Positions 8,055 to 16,347 of a DNA stretch of 40,690 nucleotides are shown here, one piece after another; positions within the stretch are counted from its first letter, which is position 1; each line of letters begins with the position of its first letter. Position numbers and translations under genes: made by a program. The notes beneath the pieces were generated by a model, which searched no databases, was not told the origin of the DNA, and worked only from the letters and a program-made list of their open reading frames with translations. This DNA is from Akkermansiaceae bacterium UBA7890 (GTDB lineage Bacteria > Verrucomicrobiota > Verrucomicrobiia > Verrucomicrobiales > Akkermansiaceae), in contig DLRK01000196.1 of the NCBI GenBank assembly GCA_002501065.1, positions 57,430-98,119 of the forward strand, in the 5' to 3' direction.

Positions 8055-8558
8055 TTGAAGGAGGTGGAGATTTTTACCGACGGTGCCTGCCGTGGAAATC
8101 CGGGACCTGGTGGGTACGGGGTTGTTCTCCAGTCCGGGGCACATCGCAGGGAACTGAGCGGGGGATTCGCCCGCACCACCAACAACCGCATGGAATTACT
8201 TGCCGCTATCGCGGGGCTGGAAGAATTGAAACAGCCCTGCCGGGTGACGCTCTCGTCGGATTCCAGATACCTCGTCAATGCCATGACTCGCGGTTGGCTG
8301 CGAAAGTGGAAGGGCCTCGGCTGGCGACGGGGGCCCGGCCAGCGTCTCCGCAACGAGGATCTCTGGAAGCGTCTCGATGCGGCATGCGGGGGGCACGAAC
8401 TTCACTGGGAGTGGGTCAAGGGCCACGCCGGTCATGCCGAGAACGAGTGCTGCGACGCCCTTGCCGTGGAAGCGGCGGAAGACAAGGGACTTCCCGCTGA
8501 TGAAGGCTACCTGGATGAGGAACAGTTTGCAGGAGAGGAGCCCGGCCTCTTTGACTGA
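8055..8558 (+). CDS. rnhA: Ribonuclease HI
   Basis: 167 residues if started at TTG 8055 (M/L-KEVEIFTDGACRGN). GTG 8064 is an alternative start. The catalytic residues of bacterial RNase HI all fall at the expected places: D9 (IFTDGACRGNPGPGGYG), E47 (NNRMELLAAI), D69 (LSSDSRYLV) and D134 (NECCDALAV), with the flexible-loop H124 in WVKGHAGH. The enzyme cleaves the RNA strand of RNA-DNA hybrids in replication and R-loop removal. A short acidic tail after about residue 145 extends it slightly beyond the core. The frame continues open upstream, but the longer version has no similarity to anything I know. Confidence 0.92.
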   Translation: MKEVEIFTDGACRGNPGPGGYGVVLQSGAHRRELSGGFARTTNNRMELLAAIAGLEELKQPCRVTLSSDSRYLVNAMTRGWLRKWKGLGWRRGPGQRLRNEDLWKRLDAACGGHELHWEWVKGHAGHAENECCDALAVEAAEDKGLPADEGYLDEEQFAGEEPGLFD

Positions 8559-8626
8559 AGGAAGAGGGTCCGGTCGAAGCACAGGCGTGCGGGGTCGGAG
8601 CTGGCTCATCCTCCGAAGAAGGTATT

Positions 8627-9037
8627 TCACTTCTCGAGAAAGGAGGCCAGCCTCTCCGGTTCGGAGCTGCCGAGCCAGAGTATCGCGTCATCCCGGGTGA
8701 TGATCTCCAGAGCTCTTCCTTGAAAGCAAACCCAGATCTTGTGTCTCCGCTTCCTCAGGGGGACGTTGATCACCTCAACGCTTTTGATCTCAGCGAGGGG
8801 AATCGTTTTCTTCAGAATGCCGATTCCCAACCGGGCCTCGAGGTTTTCCCCGGTGACCCGGACCGTCAGCGGGTTCCAGAAACAGGGAAGCAGAATCGCC
8901 CACGGGGCTACCCAGATGATTTGGAACCAGGCTCCGCTGACAGCCAACAGGCAGGACAGGCATACCAGAAGCACCGTAGTAAAGGACAGCCACCAGGACT
9001 TGTCGGTTCTGCGATAGACGTCGTCGGCCGAATCCAT
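8627..9037 (-). CDS. Small membrane protein with PH-like (bPH) domain
   Basis: 136 residues from ATG 9037; TTG 9073 would add 12 residues but sits on the proposed -35. Two hydrophobic segments follow the start (about 18-34 and 36-55, with FTTVLLVCLSCLLAV and IIWVAPWAILL). Then comes a beta-rich soluble part, VRVTGENLEARLGIGILKK and IPLAEIKSVEVI, ending in a helix (EPERLASFLEK). This layout resembles small bacterial membrane proteins with a PH-like domain (YdbS/bPH group). Their function is mostly unknown. It faces RNase HI tail to tail and precedes no other gene on its strand. Confidence 0.65.
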   Translation of the reverse strand: MDSADDVYRRTDKSWWLSFTTVLLVCLSCLLAVSGAWFQIIWVAPWAILLPCFWNPLTVRVTGENLEARLGIGILKKTIPLAEIKSVEVINVPLRKRRHKIWVCFQGRALEIITRDDAILWLGSSEPERLASFLEK

Positions 9038-9044
9038 GGAATCA

Positions 9045-9073
9045 AATTTACGAGGAAACCACCGATTGCCCAA
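9045..9073 (-). promoter_or_regulatory. Putative promoter for the PH-like membrane protein
   Basis: On the minus strand TTGGGC (9068-9073), a 17-base spacer and TAAATT (9045-9050). The ATG begins at 9037, seven bases after the -10, so the transcript would be leaderless. No Shine-Dalgarno sequence is visible. Confidence 0.35.
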
Positions 9074-9124
9074 GGGAGATCTCGGGGCTTCGCCTTCCTG
9101 CCCTGGCAGCTTTCCGGGGTGCGG

Positions 9125-12100
9125 TTACTTGCCAGCTTTCGCTTGCGGCTTGCCAGGAGCAGGTTTTGAGCTGTCCTTCTTCTTGAGGTCTTCCTTTTCC
9201 TTTTCGCGCTCCAGGAAGGACTTGCCCTCGGTGATCCACTTCCTGCCGGTTTCGTCCTTGAGGAAGTGTGCCATCCACTCCCTGACGCGGTAGTGGTAAT
9301 CGACCATGTTCTCTTCCTTGCGCAGGCCGTGGTTTTCACCGGGATACACAAGGAGGACGACATCGTCCTTCCCGGCCCAGCGGGCGGCATTGTACATCTC
9401 AATGCCCTGGTCCCAGTCGACGGCACCATCCTTGTCCCCGAAGGCGATGAGGAGGGGAGTATTGAGAGTGTCCAGTCCGTGAATGGGGGAATTGCGGGCG
9501 TAATTCTCGGCATCCCGCCAGAAGGGCTTGTTCATGCGCCCCTGCGATTGCGCGAAGATGCGGGCGTTGGTGCCGCCGGAATTCCAATAGACGCTCACCG
9601 ACATGCTCATCAGGTCGGTGAGGGGCGCCCCGGCTACCGCGGCCGAGAAGAGATCGGTCCGGGTCACGATGAAGGAGGTCTGGTAGGCGCCCCAGGAGTG
9701 TCCCATCAGGCCCACCCGCCCGGGATCCACCATCCCCGTTTCGAGTACTTTTTCGACTGCCGGAACCACGCAGTCCACTGCTGAGAGGCCCGGTTCCTGC
9801 GGGCGGTAGACGATGTCGGGTTGGAACACGAAATAGCCCTCCGCCGAGAAGACGCAGGGGTTGTAGGGGTGCTTCTCGCCGGGGGTGTAGTAGCGGTGCA
9901 GATCCTGTGAGCGTTTCTCGTAGATGTAGACGATCATGGGATACTTCTTTCCCCGCTTGTAGCCGGCGGGGTAGGTGAGCACACCCTGCAGCGGGACGCC
10001 GTGCTTGTTCTTGAAGTCGACCAGTCTGGAGCGTCCCCAGCGGTAGTTTTTCTGGAACTCGTTGGTGCGGGTGACCTGGCGTGGTGCCCTCAGGCCGGGC
10101 CCGGAGAGGAAGAGATTGCGGGATCGATCAGTTCGTTCCCGGGTGAAGGTGAAGACCTCGGCATCCCGGGCGCGCTCGAGGTGGAGGAGGAGGGCATCCT
10201 CAAGGAGGTGAGTTTTCCAGGCGACGGCGGGATGCTTCCTGTCCCCGAGGGTCAGGGTGCCGTATCCGGATTTCTTGGTGCGTTCACCGGAGAGACCGAT
10301 GTAGAGGCGATCGGCCGGGGCGATGGCCCCGTCGTTGTCCTTGTGGAAACTCGCCCGGGAGAGGCGATGCCGGATCTTTTCCTTCCGGCCGTCAGTCAGT
10401 TTCCGGGCGCGTTCTCCCCGGGGGTCGAGAAGCCAGATGTCGTAGCGGTCGTAGAGCAGGACAGCGGAGCTGTCGGTGAGCCACACCCCGTCGCCAAAGG
10501 GGCGCTTCTCGACAGCCAGGGTGTCGTCCTTCTGGTCGGTGAAGGAGGGTTTCAGCCTGGCGGTGAGGTTGCGCTGTTTTCCGTTCCTGAGATCGTGGCT
10601 CCAGACCTGTCCCTCGCGCAGGAAGAGAAGAAAGCGTCCATCGGGGCTGGTGGAGAGGGTGAACTTGACTCCTTCCAGGATGCGGTTGCGTTTTCCATTG
10701 CGGGTGTTGATGGCGTAGACGTCATGGAGGCTGGGTCCGAACATGGCGGAGCGCTCGTGGGGCGAGGAGTCCAGCCCGATGGCCCGGCGTCCGTCCCTGG
10801 TGATGGTGACCCGCTCGGTCAGTTCGCTCTCAAGCTGGACCAGTTTTTCCCCGGCGATCCACCAGACCGCCTTGCGTGCGGGGTTCTTGCGTTTCGAGGC
10901 CTCCTTCTTCTGTCGTGGCATGATGGTGGCGTCCCGGGAGTGCCAGACTTCCACGTTGGAAGGGGTGGTGAGGGTCTCGCGGAGGGACTTCGCCGGGGCT
11001 GCGGGTTTGGCCTTGGGCTTTTCAGGATCCGCTTTGGGCGCATCCTTGGCGGGTTGCTCTTTCCGGGTGGAGTTCTCTGCCGGGGCACTCTCCTCCTTTC
11101 CGGCCTGCTGCTTTTTCTTTTTCCTGTTCTTTCCTTTTTTCCCGGCCGGTTCCGGGGGGGCGGGGAAGTCCTTGGGCTTGTTCTCCCATTTCCTGAGGGT
11201 GCAGTGGAGCGCCTCTCCATCCTGGGCCCAGCTCAGGCTGGAAGTGAGGTAGTGATCGGGGGGAAAGGAGGAGTCCTTGCGGTGGTCGTAGACGGACCGC
11301 CCGCTGGCTGGCGTGGCCGGTCCGTCGAGATCGCGGAAGGAGAGGAGAGCGTGGGAGATGTCTTCCTTGTCACCATATTTCATCTGCCGGGCCGCACCGA
11401 GGTCGAAGGAGTCCTTGCGCCAGAGCAATCCGACGTAGTCCTGGTCGCTGCTCTCCAGGGTCCTGAGGGTTTCCTTCTCCGGGTTGAAGAGCTGGAGCGA
11501 ATTGCTGATGCTGGGGGAGTCGACCACCAGGGCGAGGAGGGCCCCCTGCCTGCTCCACGCGAATCTGGTGACATTCCCGAAGGTGGTGTCGTCGCCGGTA
11601 GCGAGGTTGCGCACGAGAAGGGCCTTGGCAGGCTGGGGAGGAGGTGATCCCGGGCGGGGGGGAGCAGCCTTCCCGATAACCTCGATGGCTGCGAAGCGGC
11701 TGTCGTCACTGAAGATCACGGTGCCCACATTCTTGAATTCAGTTGTCTCCCCGTCGGCAAGGGAGCGGAGCTTGACGGTGGCCCCGGGTGGCGGAGGAGC
11801 CTTGGAGGCCTTGGCTTTCTTCTTCTCTTCCGGGCTCCTGCCCATGGTCACGGCCAGCCAGTGGCTGTCGTTGGAGAAGACAGGGCGTTCGCCCTGGGGA
11901 AACACCTCCTCCTCCTGGCTCTTCCCTCCCCGGATGCGGTGGAGATGGAGCGAGCTCTTTTCATCCACCCTCCTGATGTCGAACACAAGCCACCGGCCGT
12001 CATGGGATGCCTTGCGATTCCCCATGCTCAACTGTTCCCACTGGCCGTAGTCAGGAGGAGTGATGGGCTTCTTGGGAGTGCGCTTCTTCCTGCCGTCTTG

Positions 12101-12283
12101 CCCGCCTTCAGTTGGCTTGGTTTTTGATGCGGTGTTTTTCTCTGTCTTTGCCGGAACAGATTCTTCAGCAGGCTGTTCAGCAGAGGACTCTCCCTTGCGG
12201 TCAGCAGCACCCCCTGCCGGAGTGAGCGGGACAAGAACGGCAGCGAGAGTGAAAAGGAGGACGAGGGTGTAGGGATGCTGCAT
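9125..12283 (-). CDS. Exported S9-family (prolyl oligopeptidase/DPP-like) serine peptidase
   Basis: 1052 residues, longer than most S9 enzymes (about 650-800). There is an N-terminal signal sequence (LVLLFTLAAVLVPLTPAGG). Next come a Lys/Pro-rich stretch (about 30-75), a long beta-propeller-like region (about 75-735) and an alpha/beta-hydrolase domain (about 750-1020). The catalytic triad is visible: S863 in GLMGHSWGAYQTS, D952 in FGDKDGAVDW and H985 in YPGENHGLR. A low-complexity Lys/Pro/Ala/Glu insertion at about 375-435 interrupts the propeller, and the protein ends in a Lys-rich tail. It probably cleaves peptides outside the cytoplasm. The exact specificity is unknown. A TACATT hexamer (minus strand, 12291-12296) lies seven bases before ATG. 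Confidence 0.9.
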   Translation of the reverse strand: MQHPYTLVLLFTLAAVLVPLTPAGGAADRKGESSAEQPAEESVPAKTEKNTASKTKPTEGGQDGRKKRTPKKPITPPDYGQWEQLSMGNRKASHDGRWLVFDIRRVDEKSSLHLHRIRGGKSQEEEVFPQGERPVFSNDSHWLAVTMGRSPEEKKKAKASKAPPPPGATVKLRSLADGETTEFKNVGTVIFSDDSRFAAIEVIGKAAPPRPGSPPPQPAKALLVRNLATGDDTTFGNVTRFAWSRQGALLALVVDSPSISNSLQLFNPEKETLRTLESSDQDYVGLLWRKDSFDLGAARQMKYGDKEDISHALLSFRDLDGPATPASGRSVYDHRKDSSFPPDHYLTSSLSWAQDGEALHCTLRKWENKPKDFPAPPEPAGKKGKNRKKKKQQAGKEESAPAENSTRKEQPAKDAPKADPEKPKAKPAAPAKSLRETLTTPSNVEVWHSRDATIMPRQKKEASKRKNPARKAVWWIAGEKLVQLESELTERVTITRDGRRAIGLDSSPHERSAMFGPSLHDVYAINTRNGKRNRILEGVKFTLSTSPDGRFLLFLREGQVWSHDLRNGKQRNLTARLKPSFTDQKDDTLAVEKRPFGDGVWLTDSSAVLLYDRYDIWLLDPRGERARKLTDGRKEKIRHRLSRASFHKDNDGAIAPADRLYIGLSGERTKKSGYGTLTLGDRKHPAVAWKTHLLEDALLLHLERARDAEVFTFTRERTDRSRNLFLSGPGLRAPRQVTRTNEFQKNYRWGRSRLVDFKNKHGVPLQGVLTYPAGYKRGKKYPMIVYIYEKRSQDLHRYYTPGEKHPYNPCVFSAEGYFVFQPDIVYRPQEPGLSAVDCVVPAVEKVLETGMVDPGRVGLMGHSWGAYQTSFIVTRTDLFSAAVAGAPLTDLMSMSVSVYWNSGGTNARIFAQSQGRMNKPFWRDAENYARNSPIHGLDTLNTPLLIAFGDKDGAVDWDQGIEMYNAARWAGKDDVVLLVYPGENHGLRKEENMVDYHYRVREWMAHFLKDETGRKWITEGKSFLEREKEKEDLKKKDSSKPAPGKPQAKAGK

Positions 12284-12446
12284 GATGCAGAATGTAAGGG
12301 GACGGGGGACTTACTCCGGATGGCTCTCTGTTAGAAGCTTCCATTTCAGGAAATTCTGACCGGTTGGCAAATAGAGCTGATTCCAGTGGAGGAATGCGGG
12401 AATAGACCTCGACCTTCGCCACGCATTGAAGGACGGTTCCGCTGTG

Positions 12447-13106
12447 ATGACTGAGGATCCTCCGAAATCGCATTCTGACTCTGAAGGACAGCCCGGGTCG
12501 CTGCCTCCTCCGGACGTGGCGAAGTCCGTCCGGCCTCCTTCTCCTGCAGTGAGTGGGAGCGGACCGGATGCTCCGCTCAAGGTGTCGGTGGATCCGGATT
12601 CAAGTGCGGATGATCCGGATCTCCCGGTGGCTGCCCATGTGAACCGGCAGGTGCCGGGGGCGGATGCCACCCTGGGGAACCGTCTGCTGGCAGCCCTGAT
12701 CGATGGGATCGTTGCCGCGGGGTTGGCGTGGGCCGTGCAGTTGCTCAACATCCTCCCTTTCATCGAGATCGGGAGTCAACTTTCCTGGGTGGTGGCTGCG
12801 GGCTACCTCATTTCCCGTGATTCGCTTTCCTTTCTCCAGGGACAGAGCGTGGGGAAGAGAGCAATGAAGCTTCAGGCGGTCACCACGGAGGGAGTCAGTC
12901 TGGAGGGGAACTGGCGCCCGGGGCTGATCCGCAATGCCATCCTGGTCATTCCTCTCTGTTCCCTTGTGGAACTGATCGTGCTGTTTACCCGCCAGGATTC
13001 TCCCAAGCCCCTTCTGAGGCTTGGGGACGAGTGGGCCAACACCAAGGTGATCAATGCCGGATTGGATGTTCCCAAGGCGGAGAAAGAGCAGGCGGACCAA
13101 AACTGA
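12447..13106 (+). CDS. RDD-family membrane protein
   Basis: 219 residues from ATG 12447; an ATG at 12426 adds seven residues. The first 75 residues are Pro/Ser/Asp-rich and probably disordered. The RDD domain follows: LGNRLLAALIDGIVAAGLAW with the conserved Arg and Asp, a second hydrophobic span, GQSVGKRAMKLQAVT after an SLSFLQ segment, and a third span (AILVIPLCSLVELIVLF) before RQDSPKPLLRLGDEWANT. RDD proteins are small integral membrane proteins of poorly known role, some implicated in ion transport. It is divergent from the S9 peptidase. Confidence 0.82.
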   Translation: MTEDPPKSHSDSEGQPGSLPPPDVAKSVRPPSPAVSGSGPDAPLKVSVDPDSSADDPDLPVAAHVNRQVPGADATLGNRLLAALIDGIVAAGLAWAVQLLNILPFIEIGSQLSWVVAAGYLISRDSLSFLQGQSVGKRAMKLQAVTTEGVSLEGNWRPGLIRNAILVIPLCSLVELIVLFTRQDSPKPLLRLGDEWANTKVINAGLDVPKAEKEQADQN

Positions 13107-13198
13107 CAGGATTGACCAGCAGGTCGATCCGGACGCGCTCGGCCATCCCTCCGGCGAGGCATCTTGACAGGACTGCGAATTTGAGGGACGAGGGAGGG

Positions 13199-14551
13199 GT
13201 GAGGCCGTTTCTTCTCGCCTTGATGACCATGAGCATGTCCTCCCTTGCGGAGGACTGGCCGCAATACCTGGGAACGGGCCGTGATGCGGTGTGGCGGGAA
13301 CAGGAGGTCGAACTCGATTTCGCAAAACGTGCGCCGCGCCTGGTCTGGTCCGTGGCAGTGGGCAGTGGTTACGCCGGACCCTCGGTAGCGAAGGGGCGGG
13401 TCTTTGTCATGGACCGGCAGGCCAAGCCCTATGTGACGGAAAAGTTGAAACCCGGCAGCAACGTCAACTTCGCGCGCGGGCGGATCCCGGGTTGGGAGCG
13501 TATTCTCTGCCTGGACGAGAGCAGTGGAGAGGTCATCTGGGAGCACAGCTACCGGGCCGACTATTCATCGGTCTATCCCTACGCGATTGGGCCGCGGACC
13601 ACGCCCCTGGTGCATGATGGAATGGTTTACACCCTGGGAGCGGAAGGGCACCTGCATGCCTGCACGGTCGACGGGGGCCAGCTGGTCTGGCACAGGAATA
13701 TCCTCAAGGATTACGATTTGGAGACCCCGCTCTGGGGAACCGCCGGACATCCGATTGTGGATGGGGACCTGCTCATTTGCCCGGTAGGAGGGCAGGGAAG
13801 CACGGTGGTGGCATTTGATCGTGGGACGGGCCAGGAGAAGTGGAAGGCGCTCAATGCGCGGGAAGCCGGATACGGAACGCCGGTGATCGAAACCATCAAT
13901 GGGCATCGTCAGCTTCTGGTCTGGGATGCGGAAACCCTCAACGGGCTGGATCCGGGCACCGGGGCAGTGCATTGGAGCGTGCCCTTCAAGCCGGAATACG
14001 GCATGGCGATCGGTGCCCCGCGAGTCTGGAAGGACCTCGTCTTCGTCATGGGCTACAACAACAAGTCCGGCGCGGTGCGGGTGGCGCCTGATGGAAAGTC
14101 GGCCCGGTTGGCGTGGGGTCGTAATTTGCGCAAGGGAGTGGCCGGGGTGATGAACACCGCATGGACGAGGGGAGGCTATATCTATTCAGGAGGACAGCGT
14201 GGCTTCTTCCGGTGTGTCAAGATGGAGACGGGTGAACGGATCTGGGAAACTCGAGCACCTCTCCTCAAGGCGGATGGATCTGGCCGCGGACCCTGGCCCC
14301 ATGCCTTCACGGTGCATCATGAACCATCCGGACATACGCTCATCTTCAACGACCACGGGGAGATGATCAGCGCGAGGCTTTTGCCGGAGGGTTACCGGGA
14401 AATCGCGCGCACACGGATCATCGACCCGACCCACACGGTGGCGGGAAGGCTCCTTGTCTGGTCCCACCCGGCTCTCGCCAACCGCCGGGTGTATTGCCGT
14501 AACGACAGGGAGATCCGTTGCTGGGACCTGGGTCCGGAGGGACGTCCCTAA
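13199..14551 (+). CDS. Exported PQQ-type beta-propeller protein
   Basis: 450 residues from GTG 13199, chosen because it gives a complete signal sequence (RPFLLALMTMSMSSLA) cut just before EDWPQYLGTGRDAVW, the usual N-terminal motif of these proteins. ATG 13223 is an alternative. Repeated blades follow with WE or W-x-E and aromatic-Gly signatures, such as GEVIWEHSYRADYSS, GQLVWHRNILKD, GQEKWKALNA and GERIWETRAPLL. The fold is shared by quinoprotein dehydrogenases and BamB, but I see no clear PQQ or metal site, so a binding or scaffold role is equally likely. It is co-directional with the DUF1549 gene 38 bases downstream. Confidence 0.82.
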   Translation: MRPFLLALMTMSMSSLAEDWPQYLGTGRDAVWREQEVELDFAKRAPRLVWSVAVGSGYAGPSVAKGRVFVMDRQAKPYVTEKLKPGSNVNFARGRIPGWERILCLDESSGEVIWEHSYRADYSSVYPYAIGPRTTPLVHDGMVYTLGAEGHLHACTVDGGQLVWHRNILKDYDLETPLWGTAGHPIVDGDLLICPVGGQGSTVVAFDRGTGQEKWKALNAREAGYGTPVIETINGHRQLLVWDAETLNGLDPGTGAVHWSVPFKPEYGMAIGAPRVWKDLVFVMGYNNKSGAVRVAPDGKSARLAWGRNLRKGVAGVMNTAWTRGGYIYSGGQRGFFRCVKMETGERIWETRAPLLKADGSGRGPWPHAFTVHHEPSGHTLIFNDHGEMISARLLPEGYREIARTRIIDPTHTVAGRLLVWSHPALANRRVYCRNDREIRCWDLGPEGRP

Positions 14552-14573
14552 GCTGATCGGAGGGGGCTTTTTT
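14544..14573 (+). terminator. Weak terminator-like hairpin after the beta-propeller gene
   Basis: TCCCT overlapping the stop codon (14545-14549) can pair with AGGGG (14561-14565), allowing a G-T wobble. A run of six T follows at 14568-14573. The stem is short, so termination would be partial at best. Confidence 0.35.
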
Positions 14574-14589
14574 GCTGTGAGATCGGGGG

Positions 14590-16347
14590 ATGATGGGGCG
14601 TAATGGTCCCGTGCGAAGTCGGGTGGGGGCAATAGTCTGCTTTGTTCTGCTGCTGGCAGGGCCTTCTGTGGTTCATGCCGAGCAGGCAATCGACTGGGTC
14701 AAGGCCCGCCAGTTCTGGTCCTTCCAGCCTCCGCTCCGGAGTGCGCCGCCGGAGGTTGCCCTCGAGTCCTGGCCGCGGGGGGATCTCGATCGCTTCATCC
14801 TGGGCCGTCTGGAAGAGGCCGGCCTGCGGCCCGAGCCGGAGGCGGGGCGATCTGTCCTGCTGCGCCGGTTGAGCTTTGATCTCACCGGCCTGCCGCCCAC
14901 CGCGGAGGAGGAAGAGGCATTCGTGGGCAGCAGTGATCCCCGGGCCTACGAGAAACTGGTCGAAATGCTGCTGGCCCGACCGCAATTCGGCGAACGCCTT
15001 GCCAGCATGTGGCTGCCGGTCGTGCGCTATGCGGAAGATCAGGCACACCAGGTGGGCAACAACGGGAAGTTCTTCTATCCGCACGCGCACCAGTACCGTC
15101 GGTGGGTCATCGAGGCCTTCAATCGCGACCTGCCTTTTGACCAGTTTGTCCGCCTGCAGCTGGCCGCCGACAACTACGGGGAAAAAGACCTCGCGGCTCT
15201 CGGCTTCCTCGGTCTCGGCCCGCAGTATTACAACCGCAAGCGGCTTGACGTCCAGGCCGAGGAGTGGGAGGACCGGGTCGATACCGTGACGCGGGGGTTC
15301 CTGGGACTGACGGTGACCTGTGCCCGCTGTCACGACCACTTTTACGATCCGATCACCATCGAGGACTACCATGCCCTGGCGGGCGTGTTTGCCAGTATCG
15401 CCATGGAGAATCGGAAGGTCTCGGATCGGACCTTTCATGTTGTGAAGGAGTCCAAGGTGCAGGATCTCAATGTCTTTGTGCGCGGTAACGTGGAAGACAA
15501 GGGACCGGTGGTGCCACGCGGATTCCTCAAGGTTCTGGCCAGGGGCGGGGAACGGCGGACCTTCGAGGAAGGGAGTGGCCGCAGGGAGCTGGCGGAGGCC
15601 ATTGTCGATCCACAGAACCCCCTGACCACCCGCGTGATGGTCAACCGCCTGTGGGGCGAGATCTTCGGTGTGCCGCTGGTGAAGTCGGCCAGCAACTTCG
15701 GGAGCACCGGGGATCGGCCGAGTCATCCCGAGTTGCTCGACTACCTGGCGGTCAGGTTCCGGGAAGACGGCTGGTCGATCAAGGCACTCCTGCGCGAGTT
15801 TGTGCTCTCTGCGACCTACCGGCAGTCGGCCACCCGGCAGAAGGAAAACGCCCTGCTGGCCGGAATGAACCGGAGACGCCTGAGTGCGGAGATGTTGCGT
15901 GATGCCATGCTGGCGGCCAGCGGGGAGCTGATTTCCGATGATCCGGGTGAACCCTCCTCCAAGGTGAGTGATGCCAAGAACCTGCGCCGCACGGTTTACG
16001 CCCGCATCAGCCGGAAGGAACTGAATGCGTTCCTGCGGCAGTTCGATTATCCGGATGCCAATGTGCACGCGGCCGGTCGGTCGGTGACCACCACCCCGAT
16101 GCAGAAGCTCTACCTGCTCAACAGCCCCTTCGTGGCGGCCCGCGCCGCCAGGCTGGCGAAGTCCCTGGGAGAGACCGGGGTCGAGGAACGCGTCGAGCAA
16201 CTCTTCCGGCAGGTGTTTGCCCGCGCCCCAAGTGCCAGTGAGCGGGCCGGGAGCCTCCGTTACTTCGAGAACTCCTCCAGCGATCGTGACTGGGCAGGTT
16301 TCGCCCAGGTGTTACTGTGCAGCAACGCGTTTCTTTACCGTGATTGA
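14590..16347 (+). CDS. DUF1549/DUF1553 domain protein, short form
   Basis: 585 residues with a signal sequence (GAIVCFVLLLAGPSVVHA). The DUF1549 part (about 62-260) shows DLDRFILGRLEEAGL, LRRLSFDLTGLPPT and a haem-type motif C244-A-R-C247-H248 in TCARCHDHFYDP. The DUF1553 part (about 320-570) shows NPLTTRVMVNRLWGEIFG, ATYRQSA and MQKLYLLNSPFVA. These Planctomycete/Verrucomicrobial proteins usually also carry an N-terminal PSC1 cytochrome domain and reach 800-1100 residues; both that domain and the intermediate region are absent here. The function is unknown; an association with extracellular polymer use is often proposed. The stop overlaps the DUF1501 start by eight bases. Confidence 0.9.
   Translation: MMGRNGPVRSRVGAIVCFVLLLAGPSVVHAEQAIDWVKARQFWSFQPPLRSAPPEVALESWPRGDLDRFILGRLEEAGLRPEPEAGRSVLLRRLSFDLTGLPPTAEEEEAFVGSSDPRAYEKLVEMLLARPQFGERLASMWLPVVRYAEDQAHQVGNNGKFFYPHAHQYRRWVIEAFNRDLPFDQFVRLQLAADNYGEKDLAALGFLGLGPQYYNRKRLDVQAEEWEDRVDTVTRGFLGLTVTCARCHDHFYDPITIEDYHALAGVFASIAMENRKVSDRTFHVVKESKVQDLNVFVRGNVEDKGPVVPRGFLKVLARGGERRTFEEGSGRRELAEAIVDPQNPLTTRVMVNRLWGEIFGVPLVKSASNFGSTGDRPSHPELLDYLAVRFREDGWSIKALLREFVLSATYRQSATRQKENALLAGMNRRRLSAEMLRDAMLAASGELISDDPGEPSSKVSDAKNLRRTVYARISRKELNAFLRQFDYPDANVHAAGRSVTTTPMQKLYLLNSPFVAARAARLAKSLGETGVEERVEQLFRQVFARAPSASERAGSLRYFENSSSDRDWAGFAQVLLCSNAFLYRD

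Noticed and set aside
10001..11647. A 548-codon plus-strand frame opposite the S9 peptidase.
   Set aside because: It is Gly/Val/Leu-rich with no domain; the S9 triad on the other strand is unmistakable.
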